This document shows, in pieces, positions 25,957 through 35,420 of a DNA stretch of 64,000 nt. The translations under genes and the position numbers were made by a program. The stretch comes from Marivita sp041725935 (GTDB taxonomy: Bacteria; Pseudomonadota; Alphaproteobacteria; Rhodobacterales; Rhodobacteraceae): NCBI GenBank assembly GCA_041725935.1, contig JBGRQD010000007.1, positions 1-64,000 on the forward strand, in the 5' to 3' direction. Numbering within the stretch: the stretch's first letter is position 1; each line of letters starts with the position of its first letter. The notes below the pieces were generated by a model. That model was not told the origin of the DNA, searched no databases, and saw nothing but the letters and a program-made list of their open reading frames with translations.

Positions 25957-26444
25957 TCAAAAATCTCCTTCAGCCGTCGTTCGTAGCGGTTCTTGATCTC
26001 GTCCCGCACCGCATCGACATCGTCGGTGTCCAGACAATGGACAAGGATGCTGCGCGCATCCGCGGACAGCGTGGCAGAGACCGTTCCGGGTGTCATCGTG
26101 ATCGTTCCGGCCAGCACCGTGATCGCCTCGGCAGAGGTGACCTCGAGCGGAATGACGATCCACCGCGACCGGATGTTCTTTTCGCGTTTGAACAGGATGA
26201 TCGCTGCCACCTGCACATTGGCGACGACGATGTCCCACAGAACGATCGCGACATAGGCAAAGCCCTTGAGCGGTCGGCTGATTCTGGGGCGATCAGGCCA
26301 ATAGGGCGCGGTGAGCATCGGAATGACAATACCGAACAGCACGCCAAGCAGCGCGTTGCCGACGGTGAACTTGTTGACCAGCGCCAACCAGACAAACACC
26401 AGCGTCAGGCTGAGCAAGGGGTGCGGGATCAGGCGTTTCAACAT
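25953..26444 (-). CDS. mnhE: Mrp/Pha cation-proton antiporter subunit E
   Basis: This is a 163-residue protein. The N-terminal part is hydrophobic (LSLTLVFVWLALVNKF, GVLFGIVIPMLTAPYW), and the cytoplasmic C-terminus has VTVLAGTITMTPGTVSATL-like conservation. The ATG at 26444 lies 2 nt after the subunit D stop; an in-frame start at 26582 would lie inside subunit D. The subunit is needed for complex assembly in characterised Mrp systems. Confidence 0.9.
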   Translation of the reverse strand: MLKRLIPHPLLSLTLVFVWLALVNKFTVGNALLGVLFGIVIPMLTAPYWPDRPRISRPLKGFAYVAIVLWDIVVANVQVAAIILFKREKNIRSRWIVIPLEVTSAEAITVLAGTITMTPGTVSATLSADARSILVHCLDTDDVDAVRDEIKNRYERRLKEIFE

Positions 26445-26448
26445 GGTC

Positions 26449-27981
26449 TCAACCCTCCTCGACCGGGGCGAGGACCGCCGAGATATACCCGGACCGGTCG
26501 AACAATTGCGCGGAGGTCTGTTCGAGATAAGAGGCGACCGGGCCTGCAAAGATCGACAGGCAGACCAGCGAAGCCAGTGCAAGCATCACCGGAGTGACCT
26601 CTGCCGGAGTGGCATAGGCAGGAGCGGTCGCGTCACCATCGTCAGGAACCGGGGCGTCGATGGCGGTGGATTTCCAGAACAGCGCACTGCCCGCTCGGGC
26701 AAAGCCGACGATGGTGATGAGAGACCCGGCAAGGATGGCAGTCCAGGCCCAGACGATCACATCCGGATCGCGCAGCGCATCTAGGACAAGCAGCTTGCCG
26801 AGGAACCCGCTGAGCGGTGGCATCCCGGCCATGGCGATCACCGCCGCGAAGAAGATCGCTGCGAAGAGCCCATTCTGAACGGTGGCGGCAGACGGGGTGA
26901 GCGAGTCGCCGTTGCGCCGGCTGACCACCAGATCGGCGATCAGGAACAGGCAGGCCGCGGCAAAAGTCGAGTGGATCATGTAGTACAGCGCCGCAGTCGT
27001 GGCGACCGGCGAAAAGACGGCAACGGCCACCAGCAGCGTGCCCATGGAGCCTATGACGGAAAAGCTGATCAAGGGCATCAGGCGACGCGCGCCCAGCACC
27101 CCGAACGCGCCCAGGGCGATGGTGACGATGGCGGCGGGGAAGAGCCACGCGTCGATCATGCCCTCGGTGCCAGGCACTCCGGGGCCGAACACGACCGTAT
27201 GAACCCGCAGGATGGCATAGGCACCGACCTTGGTCATGATGGCGAAGAGCGCCGCGACGGGCGCCGGGGCGTTGGAATAGGTGGCGGGCAGCCAGAACTG
27301 CACTGGAAAGAGCGCCGCCTTGACGGCAAAGACGATCATCAGAAGCATCGCGGCAACGCGCACCAGCCCTGCCTCGTCCGCCGGAATCTCGGGGATTTTG
27401 GCGGCAAGGTCGGCGATGTTCAGCGTGCCGGTGCTGGCATAGAGCGTGCCAAGCGCAAACAGGAACAGCGTCGATCCGGCAAGGTTCATCACCACGTATT
27501 GCAGCCCTGCGCGCATCCGTTCACGGCCGCCCGAATGGATCATCAGCCCGTAAGACGCGATCAGCAGGATTTCGAAGAATACGAACAGGTTGAAGATGTC
27601 GCCGGTCAGGAACGCGCCGCAAATGCCCATGAGCTGGAACTGAAACAGCGCGTGGAAGTGCCGCCCGCGATTGTCCCATCCTGTGGCCATCGCATGCAGA
27701 AGCACCATCAATGCCAGAACTGCCGTCAGCAAAATCATCAGCGCCGAAAGACGGTCAAGCACAAGCACGATGCCATAGGGCGCGGCCCAGTCTCCGAGGC
27801 GATAGATATGCGTGGTGCCGTCCATCGCCATCGCGATGAGCACCATCGAAATCGCCAGAAGCAGCACGGACCCGACCATCGACGTGACCCGCGCCAGAAC
27901 GATGTCGTGCCGCATCATGAAACCGATGATCGGCGCGATCAGCGCCGGGAGGACGACGGGAAGAATGATCCAGTGGCTCAT
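26449..27981 (-). CDS. mnhD: Mrp/Pha cation-proton antiporter subunit D
   Basis: This is a 510-residue polytopic membrane protein related to proton-pumping subunits of complex I (NuoN/NuoM). LVRVAAMLLMIVFAVKAALF and WLPATYSNAPAPVAALFAI are the conserved antiporter-fold helices with the essential lysine. It starts within the subunit C stop (ATGA overlap). Subunits A and D are thought to carry the ion-translocation paths. Confidence 0.92.
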   Translation of the reverse strand: MSHWIILPVVLPALIAPIIGFMMRHDIVLARVTSMVGSVLLLAISMVLIAMAMDGTTHIYRLGDWAAPYGIVLVLDRLSALMILLTAVLALMVLLHAMATGWDNRGRHFHALFQFQLMGICGAFLTGDIFNLFVFFEILLIASYGLMIHSGGRERMRAGLQYVVMNLAGSTLFLFALGTLYASTGTLNIADLAAKIPEIPADEAGLVRVAAMLLMIVFAVKAALFPVQFWLPATYSNAPAPVAALFAIMTKVGAYAILRVHTVVFGPGVPGTEGMIDAWLFPAAIVTIALGAFGVLGARRLMPLISFSVIGSMGTLLVAVAVFSPVATTAALYYMIHSTFAAACLFLIADLVVSRRNGDSLTPSAATVQNGLFAAIFFAAVIAMAGMPPLSGFLGKLLVLDALRDPDVIVWAWTAILAGSLITIVGFARAGSALFWKSTAIDAPVPDDGDATAPAYATPAEVTPVMLALASLVCLSIFAGPVASYLEQTSAQLFDRSGYISAVLAPVEEG

Positions 27982-28325
27982 TTCGCAGAATCCTCGTCGG
28001 TCTGGTCAATGTCGATGCTGTCAGTGTCGGATTCGAGGAACGCCCCGAGGGAGATCATCACAAGAACCGCCGTCATGCCGAAGGAGATCACGATAGCGGT
28101 GAGCACCAGCGCCTGCGGCAGCGGGTCGGTGTAGCTGGCCTCACCGTATTTCGACAGGATCGGCGACATGTCGATGGCCAGACGCCCGCTGGAGAACAGG
28201 AACACGTTCACCGCGTAGGACAGGAGCGCCAGACCGAGGATCACCGGGAATGTCCGCAACCGCAGCAACAGGTAGACGCCGCCTGCGGTCATTGTGCCGA
28301 TGGCGCTTGCAACCAGAAATTCCAT
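27978..28325 (-). CDS. mnhC: Mrp/Pha cation-proton antiporter subunit C
   Basis: This is a 115-residue membrane protein related to NuoK, with three transmembrane segments. FPVILGLALLSYAVNVFLFS and DPLPQALVLTAIVISFGMTA are the family hallmarks. GGAGG lies 9 nt upstream of its ATG, inside the end of subunit AB, whose stop is 1 bp upstream. The C-terminal tail is acidic. Confidence 0.92.
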   Translation of the reverse strand: MEFLVASAIGTMTAGGVYLLLRLRTFPVILGLALLSYAVNVFLFSSGRLAIDMSPILSKYGEASYTDPLPQALVLTAIVISFGMTAVLVMISLGAFLESDTDSIDIDQTDEDSAK

Positions 28326-28326
28326 G

Positions 28327-31188
28327 TCAGCGCGCCTCCGAGTTGTCTTCGACCCGACTGGACGGATCGTAATCCATCGGGTCCACGTTCACCGTGGTGC
28401 CTGCATAGCGCGCAATGCGCGACAGGCTGTAGAGCATGAGCATCACGGCACCCAGCACGGTCAGGAACACCCCGAGATCGAACAGCATGGCAGTCGCGAG
28501 CTCGAACTCCTCGATCGGGGGCAGATGCACATAGGTGTAGGAACTGGTGAGGAAGGGCGCGTCGAACACCCAGGCCCCGGCGCCCGTGACACCGGCGATG
28601 ATGACGCCGAACCCGATCAGCGTATGATATTCGATGCGCTGACGGTCCTGCGTCCAGGCAAAGCCCGAGGCCATGTATTGCATCAGGAGTGCAATCGCGA
28701 CGACTAGTCCCGCCACGAAACCGCCGCCCGGCTGGTTGTGGCCGCGCAGGAAGATGTAGATGCCGACCATCAGCGCGATCGGCATGAGCACGCGGGTGAC
28801 GACAACCATCATCAGCGGGTGACGATCCTTGGAGCGGTCATCCGCGTAATCGGTGTTGCGCAGGCGACGCGCCGCCGGGCCTTCGAGCAAGGCATGCATC
28901 AGCGCGTAGATCAGCATGCCCGCGATGCCCAGAACGATGATTTCGCCGTAGGTGTCGTAGCCGCGGAAATCCACGAGGATCACGTTGACCACGTTCGTGC
29001 CGCCGCCGCCTTCATAGCTGTTTTCGATATGGTAGGACGAGATCGTCGAGATATCGCGCTGCATGAAGGCAAAAGCCAGCCCACCAACCCCTGCCCCTGC
29101 GGTGACCGCGATGATCCCGTCGCGGATCTTGAGCGACATCGGGCTTTCCCTCGGTGTTTCCTTGGGCAGGAAGTGCAGGGCCAGCAACAGCAGCATGATC
29201 GTGACAGTTTCCACCGAGATCTGCGTCAGGGCAAGGTCGGGCGCGGACATGTAGACAAAGCCCGCCGAGATCGCGAGACCGATGATCCCGATCAGGACAA
29301 GTGCCCGGAAGCGGTGGTGGTGCATCGTCACGACCGATATCGTGGCGACCACCAGCATCAGCCAGCCCACCGCGATGATCGCGGGCACCGGCAACATGTC
29401 ACGCGTCGGTGCCGACAGGCCGCCACCGGCAAAGGCGATGGCACCGAGGGCCACGGAACTGACGGTGAAGATGGCAAGGTAGCGGCTGATTGCTCCGTTA
29501 TGCGTTACCTCCGTCACGCTCCGGGTCATGGCGAGGCACGCCGCGATCAGGCGGTCGAAGATCGCCTTTGCTTCGGGGCGGGGTGCCTTGATCCAAGCCT
29601 TGTCCAAGGGCGCGTGCAGCATCAGCAAAACCGCACCACCAACGACCGCGATGATGGACATGAACAGCGCCGGGGTGACGCCGTGCCAGATTTTCAGGTG
29701 CGGGACGAGCTCGGCCCCGGTCACGGCGCTCGCTGCGGCAGCGACGATCCCGTCAGCCAGGAACGGCATGACACCGATCAGCACAACGAGAATCACCAGC
29801 AGCGCAGGTGCGGCCCAGAGACCGAAGGGCGGATCATGCGGCTTGGCGGGATAGTCGTCGCGCACCGGACCGAGGAAAACATGTTTGATGAAGCGCAGGG
29901 AATAGGCGACCGACAGCAGCGCGCCGATTGTGGCCATTACTGGAACGGCGTAATAGCTACCTGCCCAGGAGGTGTGCGACGCTTCTTCCAGCATCATCTC
30001 TTTCGACAGGAACCCGTTGAACAGCGGAATCCCCGCCATCGACAGGGCCGCAACCGTTCCGATCACAAAGGTGATCGGCATGAGATGCCGCAGCCCGCCC
30101 AGCCGCTTGATGTCGCGGGTGTGGGTTTCGTGGTCGATGATCCCGGCGGTCATGAAGAGCGCCGCCTTGAAGGTCAGGTGGTTGATGATGTGGAACACCG
30201 CAGCAATCGCCGCCGCTTGAGTGCCGAAGCCTAGTAGCATGGTCAGCAGGCCAAGGTGGCTCACGGTCGAGAAGGCCAGAAGCGCCTTCAGATCGTCCTT
30301 GAAGAGCGCGATCACCGCACCCAGCACCATCGTGACCAACCCGGTTGTCGCCACGATGTAGAACCACGCATCGGTGCCCGAGAGCACCGGCCACATGCGA
30401 GCCATCAGGAACACGCCCGCTTTCACCATCGTGGCGGAATGCAGGTAGGCCGACACCGGCGTCGGCGCGGCCATCGCGTGCGGCAACCAGAAATGGAATG
30501 GGAACTGCGCAGACTTGGTGAACGCGCCCAGCAGGATCAGGATAAGGGCCGGCAGATACCATTCGGACGCGCGGATCTCATCGCCGGCCTGCAGGATGTC
30601 GGTCAGGTTGTAGCTGCCCGCGATATTGCCGAGGATCAGCATTCCGCCGATCATCGCAAGACCACCCGCGCCCGTCACGGTCAGCGCCATGCGCGCGCCC
30701 TGACGGCCTTCGGGCAGATGTTTCCAGTAGCCGATCAGCAGGAACGAGGACAGCGATGTCAGCTCCCAGAACACGAGCAGCAAAAGGATGTTGTCGGAAA
30801 TCACGATCCCAAGCATCGCGCCCTGAAAGAGCAGCAAATAGGTGTAGAACTGTCCCACAGGGTCGTCGCCGGACAGGTAGAACCGGGCATAGAGCGTGAT
30901 CAGCAACCCGACCCCAAGGATCATGCAGGCAAAGAGCAGACCCAGCCCGTCCAGAAAGAACGACACGGACAGTCCCAGTTGAGGCAGCCACATGACCTCG
31001 GCCTGGATGACCTCGCCGTTCAGCACGGCGGGGGCATAGGTGAGCAGCAGGATCAGGGCAATCGCGGTCGGTGCCGCTGTAAAACTTGCACAGGCATTCC
31101 GCCCCGCACGGATCATGAGACCGGGCACAAGGGCGCCAAGGAAGGGGAGCAGAGCGATGAGGAAGAGAACGTTGCCCGATGTGTTCAT
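28327..31188 (-). CDS. mnhA: Mrp/Pha antiporter fused subunits A and B
   Basis: This is a 953-residue membrane protein. Residues 1-780 are the A subunit, related to NuoL: GPVTFAG-type helices with LSSFLLIGYWKHLPEGRQGA, SAQFPFHFWLPHAMAAPTPV and LLAFSTVSHLGLLTMLLGFG. The rest is a B-type domain (VTRVLMPIALMVGIYIFLRG, then NQPGGGFVAGLV). A-B fusion is known in the Pha/group 2 form of this antiporter in alphaproteobacteria, which then have six genes instead of seven. First gene of the operon, which runs AB-C-D-E-F-G with overlaps or tiny gaps. The complex exports monovalent cations for proton uptake and fits the neighbouring ectoine genes. Confidence 0.92.
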   Translation of the reverse strand: MNTSGNVLFLIALLPFLGALVPGLMIRAGRNACASFTAAPTAIALILLLTYAPAVLNGEVIQAEVMWLPQLGLSVSFFLDGLGLLFACMILGVGLLITLYARFYLSGDDPVGQFYTYLLLFQGAMLGIVISDNILLLLVFWELTSLSSFLLIGYWKHLPEGRQGARMALTVTGAGGLAMIGGMLILGNIAGSYNLTDILQAGDEIRASEWYLPALILILLGAFTKSAQFPFHFWLPHAMAAPTPVSAYLHSATMVKAGVFLMARMWPVLSGTDAWFYIVATTGLVTMVLGAVIALFKDDLKALLAFSTVSHLGLLTMLLGFGTQAAAIAAVFHIINHLTFKAALFMTAGIIDHETHTRDIKRLGGLRHLMPITFVIGTVAALSMAGIPLFNGFLSKEMMLEEASHTSWAGSYYAVPVMATIGALLSVAYSLRFIKHVFLGPVRDDYPAKPHDPPFGLWAAPALLVILVVLIGVMPFLADGIVAAAASAVTGAELVPHLKIWHGVTPALFMSIIAVVGGAVLLMLHAPLDKAWIKAPRPEAKAIFDRLIAACLAMTRSVTEVTHNGAISRYLAIFTVSSVALGAIAFAGGGLSAPTRDMLPVPAIIAVGWLMLVVATISVVTMHHHRFRALVLIGIIGLAISAGFVYMSAPDLALTQISVETVTIMLLLLALHFLPKETPRESPMSLKIRDGIIAVTAGAGVGGLAFAFMQRDISTISSYHIENSYEGGGGTNVVNVILVDFRGYDTYGEIIVLGIAGMLIYALMHALLEGPAARRLRNTDYADDRSKDRHPLMMVVVTRVLMPIALMVGIYIFLRGHNQPGGGFVAGLVVAIALLMQYMASGFAWTQDRQRIEYHTLIGFGVIIAGVTGAGAWVFDAPFLTSSYTYVHLPPIEEFELATAMLFDLGVFLTVLGAVMLMLYSLSRIARYAGTTVNVDPMDYDPSSRVEDNSEAR

Positions 31189-31646
31189 ATCAACAATTTG
31201 TCCAACCCTGAATGCCTCGAAGCGGCATATCTCTAAAAGAAGAGGATGTAAAAGCCCCGGAGCATGATGCGCATGCCCTGCATGCCAAGTGACCTTTGAC
31301 CAACCGCGGCCGCTATGTCTGAATTCGTCCGTTTGGGTCAGAAATTTAGCTGTCCGAAAGACAATCCCGGCATGTCACCCGGAAACCACAGATGGATAGA
31401 GGGTAGGTTCTTTCGGAGAGCTGTCCAACAAAGTGACCTCTGGCAGCGACAAAGATAGGACACGGTCCATCCGTTCGACACGGGCTGACACTCAAGGCGA
31501 TGCAATGGCAGCTTCAGGATCTTGTGACACGGGGTGCGCATACCTTTGCGGGTCTTCCCGTGCGCCGCATCAAGGGTCAACATGCCGTCTGATTGCAACA
31601 GGTCCGGCACAAAACGCATCCACATTTGATGCCTTTGGGAACCTCT
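31189..31646. other. 458-bp intergenic region
   Basis: This divergent gap between the antiporter operon and the histidine kinase gene must hold both promoters. I see no RNA gene, no convincing repeat and no supported coding sequence. A 120-codon minus-strand frame (31338-31700) is rejected because its composition is poor (rich in Cys, Trp, Arg) and it overlaps the kinase start. Confidence 0.5.
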
Positions 31647-33059
31647 ATGAACACAATATTGTCTCGGCGGGGCTGGTCTGTTGATAGATGTGGCGGGCAT
31701 GTGAGGCTCGGCGCAGGTTATGGTCGTTCCGGTCCCGGTTCAAACAACACAAATTTGCGGGACCCGATTTTGGATAATACCGAAACAGACCAGTTCTCGG
31801 AGCGCGATCTGCGCGTTCAGTTCTCTTTGGTGCTGGTCAAATACGCGACGCCCTTTGCCCTGCTCTGGTGGTGTGCCGCGTTTTTTCTGAACGCGAAGCT
31901 TTTGACAGTTGCGGCGACGATCACGTTGGCCGGTTTTATTGCAGGCATCCTGCTGCATCATGCGGACCGGCACATGACGGCGCGGGTTGTCTGGCTGGGC
32001 TCTGCGAATATCGGGGTCGCGCTTGGGGCATTTGTGACACCGCCCGAGGCGCGTGTGTCTTTCATCTTCGTGGCCATCGCTACGGCACCCTTCGTGGTGT
32101 TTTCGATACAGTCCGAACTGAGCCGTTTGCTCTTGATGACGGCGATACCGGTCGCCCTGTGGGTTTTTGCATGGTCGACCAACTATTCCCTGCTGGGCGA
32201 ATTCGAAATCAGCCGGGCCGAGGCCGCAATGGTGCTTGCCCCGATTACCGCGTTCACCGTGTTCGGAACGGTGCTTTTCGTGATTGGCTATTTCGTGCGG
32301 CGCACCCAGAGAAATGCTGCGCTATTGCAGGAAGCGCAGCGCGAGGCGCAACGGTCGAGCGATTCCAAAAGCGCGTTGATGCGCAGCGTCAGCCACGAGA
32401 TGCTGACCCCGCTGCACGCGATCTCGGGCTTTGCCGAGTTCCTGAACGCGGATGCCAAATCCGGGCGGACCGTGGATCAGGCGACGCTCGACACGTATTC
32501 CGACCAGATCATGCGTTCCTCGAATGCCCTGCTGCTGATCATCGAAAACATCTTTGATTTCGCGAATTGGAAAGATGACGGGAATCTGACGGACACATCG
32601 CATGTTTCCATTACGGACGGGCTGAACCCGGTGGTGACGCGCTTTACGGCTGAACTGTCGAGCAAGAAACTCGAGCTGGACACCCGCATCGACCCCGATC
32701 TGCGCGTTCAGGCCAATCCTGTCTGGCTTGCTTCGATCTTCAAACAGCTGTTGGACAATGCGATCAAGTTCTCGCCTGTGGGCGGCACCATCGGAATTCA
32801 GGCACTGCCAGTGGGAGAGGATCAGGTCGAGATCGTGTTCAGGGACAGTGGTCCGGGCTTTCCCGAAGGCACCGCTGAGGAGGCCTTTGTGGCTTTCGAA
32901 CGTTTGGGTCACGAGACCGGGACAACATCCGGTGTGGGTGTCGGGCTGTCGCTGGCTCAGAAATTCGCCGAAGCGATGGGCGGACGGATCAGCATTGATG
33001 AAACGCTCCGATCCGGGGCGAAGGTTTCGCTGGTCCTGCCACGGTCGCTGCCGGAGTAG
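31647..33059 (+). CDS. membrane sensor histidine kinase (orphan)
   Basis: This is about 470 residues. Roughly six hydrophobic segments (about 55-215) form an unassigned membrane sensor region. Then come a dimerisation domain with the phospho-acceptor SHEMLTPLHAISGFAEFL, an N box FKQLLDNAIKFSP, a G1 box RDSGPGFP and a G2 box GVGVGLSLAQKFAEAMGG. No response regulator gene is adjacent, so the partner is unknown. The start is uncertain; ATG 31647 has GGGAA 5 nt upstream, and the first 40 residues are not conserved-looking, so translation may begin later. Confidence 0.8.
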   Translation: MNTILSRRGWSVDRCGGHVRLGAGYGRSGPGSNNTNLRDPILDNTETDQFSERDLRVQFSLVLVKYATPFALLWWCAAFFLNAKLLTVAATITLAGFIAGILLHHADRHMTARVVWLGSANIGVALGAFVTPPEARVSFIFVAIATAPFVVFSIQSELSRLLLMTAIPVALWVFAWSTNYSLLGEFEISRAEAAMVLAPITAFTVFGTVLFVIGYFVRRTQRNAALLQEAQREAQRSSDSKSALMRSVSHEMLTPLHAISGFAEFLNADAKSGRTVDQATLDTYSDQIMRSSNALLLIIENIFDFANWKDDGNLTDTSHVSITDGLNPVVTRFTAELSSKKLELDTRIDPDLRVQANPVWLASIFKQLLDNAIKFSPVGGTIGIQALPVGEDQVEIVFRDSGPGFPEGTAEEAFVAFERLGHETGTTSGVGVGLSLAQKFAEAMGGRISIDETLRSGAKVSLVLPRSLPE

Positions 33060-33086
33060 CCAAGCAGCGGGACGACCAAACAGCAT

Positions 33087-33113
33087 CTCCCGGGCGCGCG
33101 TGGCGCCCGGGAG
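33087..33113. terminator. bidirectional hairpin between kinase and katG
   Basis: A perfect 11-bp stem, CTCCCGGGCGC with GCGCCCGGGAG, encloses a 5-nt loop. It sits in the 66-bp gap between two convergent stop codons. The tail is weakly T-rich on the minus strand side. The position fits termination of both genes. Confidence 0.7.
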
Positions 33114-33125
33114 GGTATGTCAGAT

Positions 33126-35303
33126 TCAGGCGACCAGATCGAAACGGTCGGCGTCCATCACCTTGGTCCAGGCATCGACGAAATCACGCGCGAACTTCTC
33201 GGCGTTGTCGTCCTGGGCGTAGACCTCGGAATAGGCACGCAGGATCGAGTTCGAGCCCAACACCAGATCAATGCTTGTCGCGGTCCACTTGGTCTCACCG
33301 GTCTTGCGGTTGCGGACCTCGTAGGTTCCGTCGTCCACGGGGTGCCAGCTGTAGGTCATGTCGGTCAGGTTGACGAAGAAGTCGTTGGTCAGCTGTCCTT
33401 CACGATCCGTGAACACACCATGCTTCGTGCCGCCGTGGTTGGTGCCAAGAACCCGCATCCCGCCGATGAGAATGGTCATCTCTCGCGCTGTCAGACCCAA
33501 AAGCTGCGTCTTGTCGAGCGTCAGTTCTTCCATGGAGACCGCGTATTTTTCCTTCTGGAAGTTGCGGAACCCATCGACAAGCGGCTCGAGCACGTCAAAG
33601 CTTGCGTGATCGGTCATGTCGTCCGAGGCATCCCCACGACCCGGAGCGAAGGGTACGGCGATGTCGTGGCCTGCCGCCTTGAGCGATTGCTCCAGACCGA
33701 CATTGCCCGCCAGAACGATCACGTCCGCAACCGATGCACCGGTTTCAGCTGCAATCGGCTCCAGAATGCCCAGCACCTTGGCCAGACGCTCGGGTTCGTT
33801 GGCGGCCCAGTCCTTTTGCGGTGCAAGACGGATACGCGCACCGTTGGCGCCGCCCCGCTTGTCGGAGGCACGATAGGTGCGGGCGCTGTCCCATGCGGTT
33901 GCGATCATCTCGGCTGCGGTCAGGCCGCTGTCGGCGATCTTGGCTTTCACCGCATCGACATCGTAGCCGGTGTTGCCTGCCGGGATCGGATCCTGCCAGA
34001 TCAGGTCTTCCTGCGGGACGAACGGGCCGTAATAGTTGGCCTTGGGCCCCATGTCGCGGTGCGTCAGCTTGAACCATGCTCGGGCGAAGGTATCGGCGAA
34101 ATACTCGGGATCGGCGCGGAACTTCTGGCAGATCTCGTTGTAGATCGGGTCGACCTTCATCGCCATGTCGGCATCTGTCATCATGGGCATATCGCGCTTG
34201 GACGGATCAGACGCGTTAACCGGCTTCTTGTCTTCCGGCATGCCAACCGGCTCCCACTGGTTTGCACCGGCGGGCGATTTGGTCAGCTTCCACTCGTAGT
34301 TGAACAGATAGTCGAAATACCCCATGTCCCACTTGGTCGGGTGCTGGGTCCAAGCGCCTTCGATGCCGGAGGTAAAGGCGTTGGCCGCCTTGCCTTCGTG
34401 ACCGGGGTTGGACCAGCCAAAGCCCTGACCGTGCACGGGGCAGCCTTCAGGTGCGTCACCGATGTTGTCGCCGGCACCCGCGCCATGCGCCTTGCCGACA
34501 GTGTGACCGCCACAGGTCAGAGCCGCGGTTTCCTCGTCGTTCATCGCCATGCGCGCAAAGGTTTCACGGACATGAAGGGCGGTGCGGGCCGGATCGGGCT
34601 GGCCGTTCACGCCTTCGGGATTCACGTAGATGAGGCCCATGTGCACAGCCGCAAGCGGGTTATACATGGTCGCGGGCTGATCGAGGTCGCCGTAGCGTTC
34701 TTCGGACGGCGCGAGCCACTCTTCCTCGACACCCCAGTTCACGTCTTCCTCGGGTGCCCAGACATCTTCGCGGCCAAAGCCGAAGCCGAAGGTCTTCAGA
34801 CCCATGGATTCGTAGGCGACGGTGCCCGACAGGATGATCAGGTCAGCCCAGGACAGCGCGTTGCCGTACTTCTTCTTGACCGGCCACAACAGGCGGCGGG
34901 CCTTGTCGAGGCTGGCATTGTCCGGCCAAGAGTTCAGCGGTGCGAAACGGATATTGCCGGTTGCCGCGCCACCGCGACCGTCACCCATGCGGTAGGACCC
35001 GGCGGAGTGCCATGCCAGACGGATCATGAGACCGCCGTAATGGCCCCAGTCCGCCGGCCACCATTCCTGGCTTTCGGTCAGCAGCGCCTCGACATCGGCC
35101 TTGACCGCGTTGAAGTCGAGCGCCTTGACCGCATCGCGGTGGTTGTAGTCGGGGTCCATCGGGTTGGTGCGCGCACCGTGCTGGTGCAGGATCCCGAGGT
35201 TCAGCGCGCTCGGCCACCACTTGGTGACACTGTTGCCAGTGCCGGTGTTGCCACCGTGCATGATGGGGCAGGCCCCTTTCGGGTCGAGATTGTTTCCGTC
35301 CAT
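33126..35303 (-). CDS. katG: catalase-peroxidase
   Basis: This is a 725-residue two-domain haem enzyme that removes hydrogen peroxide. All active-site features are visible: distal Arg95, Trp98 and His99 in IRLAWHSAG; proximal His267 in GGHTVGKAHG; and the Trp98-Tyr226-Met252 set that forms the catalase-specific cross-link (Tyr226 in LIYVNPEG, Met252 in FARMAMND). The C-terminal half is the usual degenerate repeat. GAGG lies just upstream of the start. The gene is divergent from an OxyR-type regulator, the classical arrangement for peroxide control. No signal peptide is seen. Confidence 0.97.
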   Translation of the reverse strand: MDGNNLDPKGACPIMHGGNTGTGNSVTKWWPSALNLGILHQHGARTNPMDPDYNHRDAVKALDFNAVKADVEALLTESQEWWPADWGHYGGLMIRLAWHSAGSYRMGDGRGGAATGNIRFAPLNSWPDNASLDKARRLLWPVKKKYGNALSWADLIILSGTVAYESMGLKTFGFGFGREDVWAPEEDVNWGVEEEWLAPSEERYGDLDQPATMYNPLAAVHMGLIYVNPEGVNGQPDPARTALHVRETFARMAMNDEETAALTCGGHTVGKAHGAGAGDNIGDAPEGCPVHGQGFGWSNPGHEGKAANAFTSGIEGAWTQHPTKWDMGYFDYLFNYEWKLTKSPAGANQWEPVGMPEDKKPVNASDPSKRDMPMMTDADMAMKVDPIYNEICQKFRADPEYFADTFARAWFKLTHRDMGPKANYYGPFVPQEDLIWQDPIPAGNTGYDVDAVKAKIADSGLTAAEMIATAWDSARTYRASDKRGGANGARIRLAPQKDWAANEPERLAKVLGILEPIAAETGASVADVIVLAGNVGLEQSLKAAGHDIAVPFAPGRGDASDDMTDHASFDVLEPLVDGFRNFQKEKYAVSMEELTLDKTQLLGLTAREMTILIGGMRVLGTNHGGTKHGVFTDREGQLTNDFFVNLTDMTYSWHPVDDGTYEVRNRKTGETKWTATSIDLVLGSNSILRAYSEVYAQDDNAEKFARDFVDAWTKVMDADRFDLVA

Positions 35304-35349
35304 GATCTTTTTCCCTCGCAGTGAATCAGATTGGCCCGGAGGCCGGGTC

Positions 35350-35362
35350 TAGAATCGTTCTA
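35350..35362. promoter_or_regulatory. inverted repeat in the katG-oxyR gap
   Basis: TAGAA-TCG-TTCTA lies in the 117-bp gap between the divergent katG and oxyR genes, 47 bp from katG and 58 bp from oxyR. OxyR sites are spread over about 40 bp with weak symmetry, so this could be part of one. The rest of the gap is AT-rich. Confidence 0.4.
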
Positions 35363-35420
35363 ACCACGTGGATCAATAATTTCCAATTGGATATTCAAAA
35401 AGAAATGATAAGTTTTTCAA

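Noticed and set aside
26971..30234. Long plus-strand frames (387 and 498 codons) opposite the antiporter genes
   Set aside because: Their translations are rich in His, Arg, Gln and Asp without structure, as expected for antisense of membrane-protein genes.
31338..31700. 120-codon minus-strand frame in the intergenic region
   Set aside because: It has unusual composition, no recognisable motif and runs into the histidine kinase start. A decayed transposase was considered but nothing supports it.
33117..35324. 735-codon open frame on the plus strand across the whole of katG
   Set aside because: It mirrors katG codon by codon, a common effect of GC-rich codon use, and has no recognisable domain. 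KatG is certain on the other strand.
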